From: an uncultured Alistipes sp.
GTDB lineage: Bacteria > Bacteroidota > Bacteroidia > Bacteroidales > Rikenellaceae
Direction of reading: 5' to 3'
NCBI GenBank assembly: GCA_944322005.1
Contig: CALUNL010000002.1
Coordinates: 303,503-367,502 of the forward strand
DNA length: 64,000 nucleotides
A model generated the notes under the pieces. The model searched no databases. It was not told where the DNA came from and worked only from the letters and a program-made list of their open reading frames with translations. The position numbers were made by a program, and so were the translations under genes. Numbering within the stretch: the first letter of the stretch is position 1; the number at the start of each line of letters is the position of its first letter. Shown here piece by piece: positions 19,361 to 27,644 of this stretch.

Positions 19361-20059
19361 ATGAGGAAAACACCCGGAATTCTCCTTTTCTGCCTCTCCG
19401 TGCTGTGGTGCGGCACGGTTTATTCGCAGGTCAACCTCAAGCTCAATTGCCTGTATGCCGTTGCGGGCGTGATAAACCCGCAGGCGGAGTTCGTACTGTC
19501 GAACCACTCGTCGATGTCGCTCGACGTGACATATTCTCCGTGGCGCTCGATAAACGGACGGCACGCCAATTTCGGAATCTTCACCGGCGAGTACCGCTAC
19601 TATGTCGGCAGACACCGCACCCGCGGTTTCTACGTAAGCGGACATGCCGGAATGATGGGCTTCGACATAAGCAAGCCTCGGATGTTCAGCTACGGCAAGT
19701 TCATCTCGTTCAAGGACGGGTACAGCAAGGGTTTCGGTGTGATTCTCGGCATAGGCATTGGATACCAGCACGAGTTTTGCCGCCGGTGGGTTGTCGACGC
19801 CTTTCTCGGCGCGAGCTGGCTGCACAGCTGGTACAACGGCTACTTGAAGGACGGGGAGATAAACATGACTCCGAACCATACGAAGCCTACGCCGTACGAC
19901 GACCCGTTCAACATGTCGGGCGAGTTCCTGCCGACGAAGATAGGTGTCTCGATAGGCTACCGCATATTCGATCCGGCAAGACACCGCGGAGTGAAGCCCG
20001 AGACGGCCGGAGTGGGGCGTGTAAAGCGGCGCCTGCACCGTGGCCTGCCTGCTGATTAG
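19361..20059 (+). CDS. DUF3575-like outer membrane beta-barrel protein
   Basis: A 232-residue protein with signal peptide MRKTPGILLFCLSVLWCGTV (cleaved near YSQ). The body is a small barrel: LKLNCLYAVAGVINPQAEF, SLDVTYSPW, FGIFTGEYRYYVG, GFYVSGHAGMMGF, GVILGIGIGYQHEF, VDAFLGASWLHSW, and a closing TKIGVSIGYRIF. The NCLY-N-x-x-x-x-E start with alternating aromatic strands is typical of DUF3575 proteins, found beside Bacteroidetes fimbrial and surface genes. About 25 basic residues follow the last strand, unusual for a barrel whose C-terminal aromatic normally ends the protein. No fimbrial genes are in the window. Transcribed alone from its own promoter. Confidence 0.75.
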   Translation: MRKTPGILLFCLSVLWCGTVYSQVNLKLNCLYAVAGVINPQAEFVLSNHSSMSLDVTYSPWRSINGRHANFGIFTGEYRYYVGRHRTRGFYVSGHAGMMGFDISKPRMFSYGKFISFKDGYSKGFGVILGIGIGYQHEFCRRWVVDAFLGASWLHSWYNGYLKDGEINMTPNHTKPTPYDDPFNMSGEFLPTKIGVSIGYRIFDPARHRGVKPETAGVGRVKRRLHRGLPAD

Positions 20060-20130
20060 CCGCAGGGCGACCGGTCGCACGGCGGACAGGAATATCGGAA
20101 CCGTGCGGCGGATATTGCCGTTAAATATGA

Positions 20131-20157
20131 AAACGAGGGCCCGAAAGCCCTCGTTTC
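20131..20157. terminator. Terminator between convergent DUF3575-like gene and frr
   Basis: A 10-bp stem AAACGAGGGC / GCCCTCGTTT with loop CCGAAA. Short T/A tracts on both sides suggest it serves both strands. Confidence 0.7.
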
Positions 20158-20181
20158 CCGTTTGTGCGGCCTGATCTTGCG

Positions 20182-20739
20182 TCAGACGGTCATAATCTCC
20201 TTCTCCTTGCGGGCGAAAGCCTCGTCGATGGCCTTCGAGTACTTCTCCAGAAGTTTCTGGGCCTTTGCCTCTCCGTCCTTGCTCTCGTCCTCAGGCATTC
20301 CCTCCTTCACGGCCTTCTTGAATGCCTCCACGGCGTCGCGGCGGGCATTGCGAAGCGAGATGCGGGCGTTCTCCGCCTCGGCCTTCGACTGTTTCACGAG
20401 CTCCTTGCGCCGCTCCTCGGTCAGAGGCGGCATCGTAAGGCGTATCTGTTCGCCGTTGTTCGAAGGTGTGAGGCCGATGTTGGCGTCGAGTATGGCCTTC
20501 TCTATGGTGCGGATCATGTTCCTGTCCCACGGCTGTATGAGCACCGTCTTGGCATCGGGTACCGTAACGCTGGCAACGCCCGAAACAGGAGTCTGCGAGC
20601 CGTAATAATCCACGTACACTCCGTTGAGTATGGCCGTGGAGGCCTTGCCTGCACGTATGTTCAGCAGAGTGTCCTCCAGAAAGTCGACGGCCTTCTGCAT
20701 GCGGCCGGAGGTCTCGTCGATGATTGATTTGGTATCCAT
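20182..20739 (-). CDS. frr: Ribosome recycling factor
   Basis: A 185-residue protein that, with EF-G, splits post-termination ribosomes. It opens with a three-helix-bundle signature (SIIDETSGRMQKAVDFLEDT, LLNIRAGKASTAILNG). The beta domain is VDYYGSQTPVSGVASVTVPD, followed by PWDRNMIRTIEKAI and NGEQIRLTMPPLTEERRKEL. Length matches E. coli RRF (185). It lies three bases after tlpA and is the last gene of pyrH-tlpA-frr. In most bacteria frr follows pyrH directly; here a thioredoxin gene sits between them. Confidence 0.97.
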   Translation of the reverse strand: MDTKSIIDETSGRMQKAVDFLEDTLLNIRAGKASTAILNGVYVDYYGSQTPVSGVASVTVPDAKTVLIQPWDRNMIRTIEKAILDANIGLTPSNNGEQIRLTMPPLTEERRKELVKQSKAEAENARISLRNARRDAVEAFKKAVKEGMPEDESKDGEAKAQKLLEKYSKAIDEAFARKEKEIMTV

Positions 20740-20742
20740 AGT

Positions 20743-21357
20743 CTATTTTCCGTTAATGGTTTTCTCTATCGTCTTTATCAGCTCCGCGAACTCGTCCGTG
20801 TCGTATCCGACCGACGCCAGCACAATCTTTCCGTCGCGGTCGATGAGGAAGTTGCGCGGGATGTAGTTGGAGGCATAGAGCCTGTATATGTTCTGCTCCG
20901 GGTCCAGACCCATCGGGAAGCCGTATCCCGTGCTTTTGCGGAACTCCTCCACCGTGCTCTTATCCTCTCCGCGCGAAACGGGGATGAATACGAACTCCTC
21001 TCCCTTGAAACGGTCGATGATTTCGGTCTGCACATGCTTCAGCTCCTCGCGGCAAGGCGGGCACCACGTTGCCCAGAAGTTGAGCAGAACCACCTTCCCG
21101 CGAAGGTCGGACAGCGTGATCTTCTCGCCGGACACCATCTCCACGGTGAAGTCCGGGGCCATGCTGCCCTCCCCGGCGATGGTCGTATCCGCGATCTTCC
21201 GTTCCATCTCATTCTGAGCGTCGGCCGAGTTGCCGTTGCCGGCCGTTGGATCCTCCGGGTTCCAGAAAATCAGTACGGCACAAAGGGCTGCAATGAGGGC
21301 AATCATTATGTATATGAGGGTCGAATTCGACTTTCTCCTCGGTCTCTTGATGTTCAT
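20743..21357 (-). CDS. TlpA/ResA-like membrane-anchored thiol-disulfide oxidoreductase
   Basis: A 204-residue protein: a basic N-terminus (MNIKRPRRKSNS), one membrane helix (about residues 13-32), a short linker, then a thioredoxin fold of the AhpC/TlpA type (APDFTVEMVSGEKITLSDL, VVLLNFWATWCPPCREEL). The active-site cysteines are C99 and C102 in WCPPC. FIPVSRGEDKSTVEEFRKSTG, GLDPEQNIYRLY and the cis-Pro strand YIPRNFLIDRDGKI follow. Topology puts the active site in the periplasm, where such proteins reduce disulfides, for example for cytochrome c maturation. It starts one base after the pyrH stop and ends three bases before frr, so it is tightly bound into that operon. The exact partner is unknown. 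Confidence 0.92.
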   Translation of the reverse strand: MNIKRPRRKSNSTLIYIMIALIAALCAVLIFWNPEDPTAGNGNSADAQNEMERKIADTTIAGEGSMAPDFTVEMVSGEKITLSDLRGKVVLLNFWATWCPPCREELKHVQTEIIDRFKGEEFVFIPVSRGEDKSTVEEFRKSTGYGFPMGLDPEQNIYRLYASNYIPRNFLIDRDGKIVLASVGYDTDEFAELIKTIEKTINGK

Positions 21358-21358
21358 G

Positions 21359-22069
21359 CTATTTAACTTTTATGGTTGTTCCTATCTTTTCGCCGCCGAG
21401 CACCCGCATCAGGTTGCCGCATGTGTCCATGTCGAAAACCTCGATGTTGAGGCCGTTCTCCTTGCAGAGCGTGAATGCCGTCATGTCCATTATTCGGAGG
21501 TTGCGGGCATATACCTCGTCGAACGTAATCTCGTCGTACTTCACCGCCGAATGGTCCTTCTCCGGGTCGGCCGAGTAGACGCCGTCGACGCGGGTGCCCT
21601 TGAAGAAGCCGTCGGCCCCGAGTTCAATGCCACGCAAAGCCGATGCCGAATCGGTCGAGAAGAAGGGGTTCGATGTTCCGCCTCCGATTATGACCACATA
21701 TCCGTTGTCGAGATACTCCGATGCCTTGTCGCGCGAGTAGTATTCGCCTATCGGCTCCATGCGGATGGAGGTCATTACCTTGCACTTCGCCCCGGCCTTC
21801 TGGAGGGCGTCCTGCAGCGCCAGCGAGTTGATTATCGTGGCCAGCATGCCCATCTGGTCGCCGCGCACGCGGTCGAAACCCTCGCTTGCCCCCTTGAGGC
21901 CGCGGAAGATGTTGCCGCCGCCGATGACTATCCCTATCTGCACGCCTGAATCTGCCGCCTGCTTTATCTGTTCGGCATACGTCTTCAGCCGTGCCGGCGA
22001 TATGCCGCCGCTCTTTTCGCCTTCGAGCGACTCGCCGCTCAACTTCAGGAGTATTCTTCTGTATTTCAT
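21359..22069 (-). CDS. pyrH: UMP kinase
   Basis: A 236-residue amino-acid-kinase-fold enzyme that phosphorylates UMP to UDP. Start MKYRRILLKLSGESLEG: ATG at 22069 has a good AGGAAAA site just upstream; an in-frame ATG seven codons earlier (22090) is possible but lacks one. The nucleotide motif is GIVIGGGNIFRG, the UMP and Mg contacts lie in GDQMGMLATIINSLAL, VIIGGGTSNPFFSTDSAS covers the catalytic Asp, and FKGTRVDGVYSADPEKD follows. It ends EVFDMDTCGNLMRVLGGEKIGTTI. First gene of pyrH-tlpA-frr. The usual rpsB-tsf genes are not upstream. Confidence 0.96.
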   Translation of the reverse strand: MKYRRILLKLSGESLEGEKSGGISPARLKTYAEQIKQAADSGVQIGIVIGGGNIFRGLKGASEGFDRVRGDQMGMLATIINSLALQDALQKAGAKCKVMTSIRMEPIGEYYSRDKASEYLDNGYVVIIGGGTSNPFFSTDSASALRGIELGADGFFKGTRVDGVYSADPEKDHSAVKYDEITFDEVYARNLRIMDMTAFTLCKENGLNIEVFDMDTCGNLMRVLGGEKIGTTIKVK

Positions 22070-22144
22070 CTTTTCCTGTTTTCCGTTCATAATGCGAATA
22101 TAATTGATTTTTGCGACAAAACCTAAAAACGCCGCCGCAAGGGC

Positions 22145-22182
22145 ATAAAAAAGAGTCCGTGCCGGTCGCGGCACGGACTCTT
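22145..22182 (-). terminator. Terminator of the sialate esterase gene
   Basis: A 13-bp stem AAGAGTCCGTGCC / GGCACGGACTCTT with loop GGTCGC. The A run at 22147-22152 gives the U tract on the minus transcript. Confidence 0.88.
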
Positions 22183-22204
22183 GCGGTCCCGCATGCGGGG
22201 AGAG

Positions 22205-24118
22205 TTACTCCTCGGTCGGGATGTATTCGATGCTCTTCGCGAGCAGGAACACCGAATAGTGGTCCTTCACTCGCGGAAGCTCCACTACCTCGCCGTCCTT
22301 GACATCCTTGTATACGACGTACTGGGTCGAGATCTTGCGGCCGTCAGGCGTTATGGCCTTCAGCCATGCAGGGATGATCGTGCGCCAGCCGTTCTTGGTG
22401 CAGGCCTTGAGCAGGTCCTTGGTGTTGCGGGCGATGCAGTATACGCGGCCGTCGCCGTGAGCCGTGATCTTGCCGCCTGCCGTGTACACCTTCTTCACGG
22501 AGTTGGCCGTGAGCATCTCGAATCCCTCGAACTCCTTCGGATAGTCGTCGCTCAGCACCTGCTGGAGGTTAGGCCACATGTGTGCTCCCTCGGTAAAGGT
22601 GCTCTTCTTGTAGCCCTTGCCCTCGAATGTAACCGAAATCTCCGACGGGGTGTCGATGCGCGGGCGAACGCCGATAGCCGAGTAGTTGTCGTCGGTGCGG
22701 AATGCTCCGAGCGGCAGTCCCTCGGCGGAGAATACGTTGCCTATGTCCTCGTTGAAGCAGTAGCGTACGGCTACAGGGTTCTTTATCTCGTCGGACCATA
22801 CCAGGATCGAGTTGTCTGGCTGTATCTCGGCATTGGCGAGTGCGAAACGTATCTTCTTCGGGTTGTTCGGGTCGGTCTGCTCGGCAATCTGGAATCCGTT
22901 GATGAAGTCGCCGTGTGCGACGATCTTCGTAGGCACGTTCTTGAGGCGGATCCTCACGGCGTTGCCCTCTACGGTCATGGACTCGTATGCCGGGCTGCGG
23001 AACTCGGCCTTCGAGACGCCGTAGTGCTCGCCGAGCGCACACTGTGCAAGGCGGTGCGAGACGTCGGCCTTCAGACGCGGGTGGATGTCGCCCGGAATCT
23101 CCTGCTGGTCGTTGGTTATGACAACCTCGCAGTGGTCGGTCTTGTCGGCCGTTGCCGCCTGGCCCTCACGTACGAGCGCACCCTTTATGCCGCCGTAGGT
23201 GTGAGGCGCGATCTGCACGATGTAGAAAGGCATCTCCGGATTGCGGAACTCCTCCCTCCACGAGTCGATGAGCGTACGGAGCGAGTATCCGTAGTTACGC
23301 GGGCGCGAAGCCACGTTGGCACATCCCTGATACCATATCACGCCGGCTATGGTGGTGAGGCGGATAGGGTAGATGTTGGCGTTGTAGAGCTGCGACTCCT
23401 TGCCGGCCCACTTCTTGTGCTTTATCGCGCGGCAGTCCGAGACGATGCTCGGGTTGTCGTCGATGACGCTCTTCTTGAGCCATCCCTCGATGAAGGTGCC
23501 GCCGTAGGAGGCGTCGATAAGACCTATCGGAACGTTCAGCGCCTGGAACAGCTCCTTGCCGAAGCCGTATCCCACGGCCGAGAAGGTGGCGAGATCGTCA
23601 GGGTTGCATATGGCCCAGAAGGCATTGACATCCTGCTGCTCAGCCTCATTGTATACGCGGCCGGTATCGAACAGGCGAATGTACGGGCTCAATTCGCCCT
23701 CGAGGTCGCCCTTCATGTCGAGCGTGCTCTTCACGTTCCACTCCATGTTGGACTGTCCGGAGCAGAGCCATACCTCTCCGATGAGGACATTCTTTATTGT
23801 TTCCGACTCCTTGCCTGCAGTTACGGTCACCGTTACCGGATCGAAGCTTCCGGCCGGAGTCTGGAGCTGTGCCACCCACATTCCCTCCGGGTCGGCCTTG
23901 ACGGTTACGGTCTTGTTGTCCCAGCTGCCGGTCACGCTGACCTTGGATTTGGGCTTCGCCCAACCCCAGATGTTCACTGTGGCCTTCTGCTGGAGCACCA
24001 TGTTGTCCCCTACTACCGACGGCAGACGGAGCCCTTCCGGTTTCTCCTGTGCAAGTGCGCCGGCGAAGGTGAATGCCGCCAGCACGATTGCCATGACGAT
24101 TGATTTGAATCTTTTCAT
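22205..24118 (-). CDS. Sialate O-acetylesterase (SASA family), secreted
   Basis: A 637-residue protein with signal peptide MKRFKSIVMAIVLAAFTFAG (cleaved after ALA). The SGNH-type catalytic Ser is S123 in GEVWLCSGQSNMEW, the hallmark of this family. A jelly-roll segment precedes it (LPSVVGDNMVLQQ and IWGWAKPKSKVSV, typical of the family). SYGGTFIEGWL, AGVIWYQGCANV and QIAPHTYG follow; the last third is a beta domain with a probable catalytic Asp/His part. These enzymes strip O-acetyl groups from sialic acids or plant xylans so that glycosidases can act. No sialidase or xylanase gene is nearby, so the substrate is open. Monocistronic. Confidence 0.9.
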   Translation of the reverse strand: MKRFKSIVMAIVLAAFTFAGALAQEKPEGLRLPSVVGDNMVLQQKATVNIWGWAKPKSKVSVTGSWDNKTVTVKADPEGMWVAQLQTPAGSFDPVTVTVTAGKESETIKNVLIGEVWLCSGQSNMEWNVKSTLDMKGDLEGELSPYIRLFDTGRVYNEAEQQDVNAFWAICNPDDLATFSAVGYGFGKELFQALNVPIGLIDASYGGTFIEGWLKKSVIDDNPSIVSDCRAIKHKKWAGKESQLYNANIYPIRLTTIAGVIWYQGCANVASRPRNYGYSLRTLIDSWREEFRNPEMPFYIVQIAPHTYGGIKGALVREGQAATADKTDHCEVVITNDQQEIPGDIHPRLKADVSHRLAQCALGEHYGVSKAEFRSPAYESMTVEGNAVRIRLKNVPTKIVAHGDFINGFQIAEQTDPNNPKKIRFALANAEIQPDNSILVWSDEIKNPVAVRYCFNEDIGNVFSAEGLPLGAFRTDDNYSAIGVRPRIDTPSEISVTFEGKGYKKSTFTEGAHMWPNLQQVLSDDYPKEFEGFEMLTANSVKKVYTAGGKITAHGDGRVYCIARNTKDLLKACTKNGWRTIIPAWLKAITPDGRKISTQYVVYKDVKDGEVVELPRVKDHYSVFLLAKSIEYIPTEE

Positions 24119-24210
24119 AAGCGGTAATTATAAAGATTGGTTGTTGATGTGTCGTTTTTAAGTCTCTGCCTCTGGGGCGGGTCCGTCCGGACACCGTTCC
24201 AGCCATCTAA

Positions 24211-24218
24211 CAAATATA
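24211..24218 (-). promoter_or_regulatory. -7 box for the sialate esterase gene
   Basis: TATATTTG on the minus strand, giving a leader near 90 bases. The -33 region is A/T-rich and overlaps the palindrome at 24225-24244. Confidence 0.55.
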
Positions 24219-24224
24219 GTGAAA

Positions 24225-24244
24225 AAAACACAAAATTGTGTTTT
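24225..24244. promoter_or_regulatory. Perfect inverted repeat between divergent promoters (possible operator)
   Basis: AAAACACAA-AA-TTGTGTTTT, a 9-bp perfect inverted repeat with a 2-base centre. It sits over the -33 zone of the minus promoter and just upstream of the plus promoter (24268-24298). The position fits a dimeric regulator controlling both genes; no regulator gene is adjacent. Confidence 0.4.
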
Positions 24245-24267
24245 GTATGCATATTATGGCCGAATAT

Positions 24268-24298
24268 TTTGCTTTTGCGGATATTAAATATAATTTTG
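24268..24298 (+). promoter_or_regulatory. Promoter of the MG2/TonB-plug surface protein gene
   Basis: TTTG at 24268-24271, exactly 19 bases, TAATTTTG at 24291-24298: a full match to the Bacteroidetes consensus. The ATG is 23 bases further on. Confidence 0.8.
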
Positions 24299-24321
24299 AT
24301 AAAGGTTTAACACAAAATCCC

Positions 24322-27084
24322 ATGAGAAAGCTACTGCTCGTATTGCTTCTCGCGTCGGCAACATATGCTGTCGCGTCGGCGCAGCGCGGTCGCAAGGACC
24401 AGCCCGAAGAGCCTCCCAAAAGTCTCATTCAGCAGGTGTCGGACGACTATGCCGCATTCTACCGTAACGGCGGCGTCTTCGAGAAACTCTATCTGATGAC
24501 CGACAAACCGTATTACAGCGCCGGAGAGACGATATTCTTCAGCGGTTTTCTCCTGCACGCGACGTTCCTGACGAGGTTCTCGTCGTCGGAGTTTATCTAT
24601 GTCGAGCTCATAAGTCCCGAGGGAAGGCTGGTGCAGCGCGAGAAGATCGCTGCCGAGAACCGGCAGTTTGTCGGTACGCTCTCGCTGTCGCCGCGCCTTG
24701 CCGCCGGCCGCTATACACTCCGTGCCTACTCGCGGTGGATGACCAATTTCGATACGGGATATTTCTATGTCCGTGAAGTGAATGTCGGCAACTATATCGA
24801 CGATGCGGTGCAGATATCCGTCTCCTACGAGCTCGACGAAAAGGGAGTGGTGACGGCCACGGCACGATTCATCGACCAGTATTCGATGCCGCTCGCGTCG
24901 CAGCAGGTGCGCTACCGCACCGTTGTCGGGGGCCGGTCCAGAAGCGCTACCGCCCGGACCGACGACAAGGGTTGCATCGAGATACGTTTCCGGCCTTCGG
25001 ACGACCCGGGCGACTGTTTCGAGTTCGACATCCGCGCCAACGACCGTGAGTTGAGCCGTTTCGTGCAGATGCCGTCGTTCTCCGACGATTTCGACGTTGC
25101 TTTCTGCCCGGAGGGCGGCAGCCTCATCGGCGGGAAGATGCAGATCGTGGCCTTCAAGGCCATACGCGGCAACGGCCGTTCGGTCGGGGTCGAGGGAAAG
25201 GTCTTCGATGCCGACGGCACGTTCCTTACCGACTTTTCGTCCGAGCACAAGGGTATGGGCCGCTTCCTGTTGAGGCCTGAGGCCGGTCACTCGTATTATG
25301 CCGAGTGCACATCCGCGTCGGGCCTTACCAAGCGCTTCGAACTGCCGGCCGTGGAGCCTTCGGGCGCCACGTTGCGTGTGCTGCGCCGTGCAGGCGGCCA
25401 TATGTTTATCGTCGAGGTCACGCCCGACCTCAATATTGCCGACTTTGCGGCCGTCGTGCATTCGCGCGGTGCGGTGATGTCGGTGATAGAGGATCTCTCG
25501 CACCCTTCGCGGATACGCAACAGCGACATGTTCGACGGCATAGCGCAGATCTCGGTGGTACACAAGCCTACGCGCCGCATCGTGGCCGAGCGCCTCTTCT
25601 ACGTGCGCGACAACCGTATGGCCCGTGCCTCCGTGTCGTCCGACAAGGAGGGATACGCACAGCGCGAGCGCGTGATGCTGACGCTCGACGTGAATGATTC
25701 CGAGGGCCGTCCGGCCGCGGGCAACTTTGCAATGTCGGTAACCGACGCGAACTATGTGACGATGGATGGCGACGCCCCCAACATACTCTCGTACCTGCTC
25801 CTGTCGTCCGACCTCAAGGGGGAGGTCGAGGATGCGGGTTCGTACTTCGCCGACGACAGCGAGGCAATGCTCGGCAAGCTCGACCTCGTCATGCTCACCA
25901 ACGGCTGGCGCCGCTATTCGCTCGAGGATGTCTTCAACCACGAATATCCGCGCATAATGTATCCGGTGGAGGACTCGCAGCGCATAATAGGTTCGGTGTT
26001 CGGACTCTTCGGGCGCGCCCGCAAGCCGAGCATCGTGGTGATGGAGCCGAAGAGCAAGTATGTCGAGTCGTTCGAGCTGAACGAGGCCAACAACTTCATC
26101 ATATCGGGCCTTGAGGCCTTCTCTACGACGACCTATATCGTGCAGGCTCTGAACAAGAAGGGCCGCGACACGACCGTCCGCATAAAGATCGAGAGCGAGA
26201 ACTATCCTGTCGCCACGCCGGAGACGCGGCGCGAGTTCTACCGTGAGATTCCGCAGGACACCATCCCGCAGTCGTTCCTCTCGCGTGCCAAGGAGCGCTA
26301 CTTCTACGAGGGCGGCGAGCGCATAGTCGACATCGAGGAGATCGTGGTCACGGCGCGCCGCCGCACAACGCCGTTCTTCTCGGCCGGAAATACGGGAACA
26401 ATGCTCAACGGCGACCTGTCGCGCTTCGCCACCGTCTACGATGCGCTGGCGACATTCAAGGAGCTGGATGTGATCGGTACGACCGTCACGACGCTGCCGA
26501 AGTACGTCGACCGCAGCACTTCCGTGCAGTCGCCGTCGGAGTTCGCCGTCACGCAGGGCGGCGAGGGCGAGGAGGACCTTGGTATTCAGGAGGATGTCGG
26601 CCTGCTCGATGACGACATGCGCACTCCGGAGCTCTATGTCAACGGCAATATATCCAGTATCGACGCGCTCGACTCCTACGATACGCGCTATATCGAAAGG
26701 CTTGCCTTTGTCGATGGCCGCGGGGCCTACATGCTCGGGCTTTCGGCTCCGTCGGGCGCCATAATGATGGAGGTGAGCAAGGAGGGGCTCTACACCACGA
26801 CCACGAGCGATGCCATGGCTCGCGTGGTGGTGCGCGGATGCCAGAAGCCGGAGGAGTTCTACAAACCGAAGTACACGACCGAGGCCGAGCGTATCGACGC
26901 ACGGCGCGACATGCGCTCCACGATAGCGTGGGAGCCGCTCATACGCACCGACTCGACGGGGCATGCCGCCGTATGGTTCTATACGGCCGACCTGCCGGGT
27001 ACCTATGATGTCGTGCTCGAGGGCGTGACCGACGAGGGCGAACCGTGCCGCCTGCACCGTACGCTGGAGGTCGGACGCAAGTAG
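24322..27084 (+). CDS. Surface protein with MG2-like and TonB-plug-like domains, no barrel
   Basis: A 920-residue exported protein; ATG at 24322 begins the signal peptide MRKLLLVLLLASATYAVASA. Residues about 40-170 hold an alpha-2-macroglobulin MG2-type domain (LYLMTDKPYYSAGETIFFSG; family signature DKPxYxxGE). Several beta-sandwich segments follow. From about residue 660 there is a TonB-receptor plug-like domain introduced by IVDIEEIVVTARRRTTPFF, with PELYVNGNISSIDAL and APSGAIMMEVS. There is no room for a 22-strand barrel: about 70 residues remain, ending in a beta-sandwich-like strand pair (GHAAVWFYTADLPGTYDVVLEG). Similar proteins are frequent in Bacteroidetes and usually called hypothetical or carboxypeptidase-regulatory-like. 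Function unknown; a surface binding or scaffolding role is only a guess. Confidence 0.8.
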   Translation: MRKLLLVLLLASATYAVASAQRGRKDQPEEPPKSLIQQVSDDYAAFYRNGGVFEKLYLMTDKPYYSAGETIFFSGFLLHATFLTRFSSSEFIYVELISPEGRLVQREKIAAENRQFVGTLSLSPRLAAGRYTLRAYSRWMTNFDTGYFYVREVNVGNYIDDAVQISVSYELDEKGVVTATARFIDQYSMPLASQQVRYRTVVGGRSRSATARTDDKGCIEIRFRPSDDPGDCFEFDIRANDRELSRFVQMPSFSDDFDVAFCPEGGSLIGGKMQIVAFKAIRGNGRSVGVEGKVFDADGTFLTDFSSEHKGMGRFLLRPEAGHSYYAECTSASGLTKRFELPAVEPSGATLRVLRRAGGHMFIVEVTPDLNIADFAAVVHSRGAVMSVIEDLSHPSRIRNSDMFDGIAQISVVHKPTRRIVAERLFYVRDNRMARASVSSDKEGYAQRERVMLTLDVNDSEGRPAAGNFAMSVTDANYVTMDGDAPNILSYLLLSSDLKGEVEDAGSYFADDSEAMLGKLDLVMLTNGWRRYSLEDVFNHEYPRIMYPVEDSQRIIGSVFGLFGRARKPSIVVMEPKSKYVESFELNEANNFIISGLEAFSTTTYIVQALNKKGRDTTVRIKIESENYPVATPETRREFYREIPQDTIPQSFLSRAKERYFYEGGERIVDIEEIVVTARRRTTPFFSAGNTGTMLNGDLSRFATVYDALATFKELDVIGTTVTTLPKYVDRSTSVQSPSEFAVTQGGEGEEDLGIQEDVGLLDDDMRTPELYVNGNISSIDALDSYDTRYIERLAFVDGRGAYMLGLSAPSGAIMMEVSKEGLYTTTTSDAMARVVVRGCQKPEEFYKPKYTTEAERIDARRDMRSTIAWEPLIRTDSTGHAAVWFYTADLPGTYDVVLEGVTDEGEPCRLHRTLEVGRK

Positions 27085-27100
27085 GCTTCCGACATGAACG

Positions 27101-27140
27101 GACTGCGGGGACGGAATCATCCGTCCCCGCAGTCGTTTTA
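27101..27140 (+). terminator. Terminator after the MG2/TonB-plug gene
   Basis: A 14-bp stem GACTGCGGGGACGG / CCGTCCCCGCAGTC followed by GTTTTA. It lies between convergent genes. Confidence 0.75.
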
Positions 27141-27158
27141 CATAAGGCGCGGCAGCCG

Positions 27159-27593
27159 TTACAGAGCCTTGAACAGAGCCTTGATGGTGCCGTCGCTGAT
27201 GATTATCAGCATGTCGTAGTCTATGTCGTAGTGCGTAGCCGACGAGAGCACTCCGAGCATCTCGCTCTCTATGTCTATGTTCTCGCAATACATCCGTGTG
27301 GAGGCCATCGGACCGAAGTGTATCCCGAGTTTCCCGGAGAGCTCGTACCCGCCCGTAAAGCGGTTGCAGGCCCCGATTCCGCTGACTCGGCCCTCAGCGT
27401 CGAATGTCATGTTGTACTTGTCGGCCGGGAGCGACATCTCCTCCCCGCCTATCTGCACCAGATGCCATGTGGTGCCCGTGAGCGGCTTGGCGTTCTTCTG
27501 CCGCTGGCGGCATACGGAACAGCATCCGCACAGGATGATTGTTGCGGCCAGTATGGCCGACATGGCGATTGCCCTGACGATTCTGTGTGTCAT
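27159..27593 (-). CDS. META-domain (HslJ-like) lipoprotein
   Basis: A 144-residue protein. The N-terminal hydrophobic stretch ends in LCGC, a lipobox-like site, so it is probably a lipoprotein. The META domain follows: GTTWHLVQIGG, MTFDAEGRVSGIGACNRFTG, YELSGKLGIHFGPMASTRMYC, and a C-terminal DMLIIISDGTIKALF. In E. coli the META protein HslJ is linked to novobiocin resistance and motility; the biochemical role is unknown. The DxEGRVxGxxACNxxxG and MAxTxMxC blocks make the domain call firm. Transcribed alone or with genes upstream on the minus strand; recR starts its run 51 bases away. Confidence 0.88.
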   Translation of the reverse strand: MTHRIVRAIAMSAILAATIILCGCCSVCRQRQKNAKPLTGTTWHLVQIGGEEMSLPADKYNMTFDAEGRVSGIGACNRFTGGYELSGKLGIHFGPMASTRMYCENIDIESEMLGVLSSATHYDIDYDMLIIISDGTIKALFKAL

Positions 27594-27644
27594 AGTGTCG
27601 TTTGTTGTGCCGCCGCCATGCTGCGGCGGGCGTTTTTACATGTG

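Noticed and set aside
22070-22174. Longer pyrH start
   Set aside because: ATG 22069 has a clear ribosome-binding site and gives the family length; the upstream part overlaps the likely leader.
24331-27288. A 985-codon minus-strand frame opposite the MG2/TonB-plug gene
   Set aside because: Antisense shadow, no start signals, no domain; the plus strand has signal peptide and promoter.
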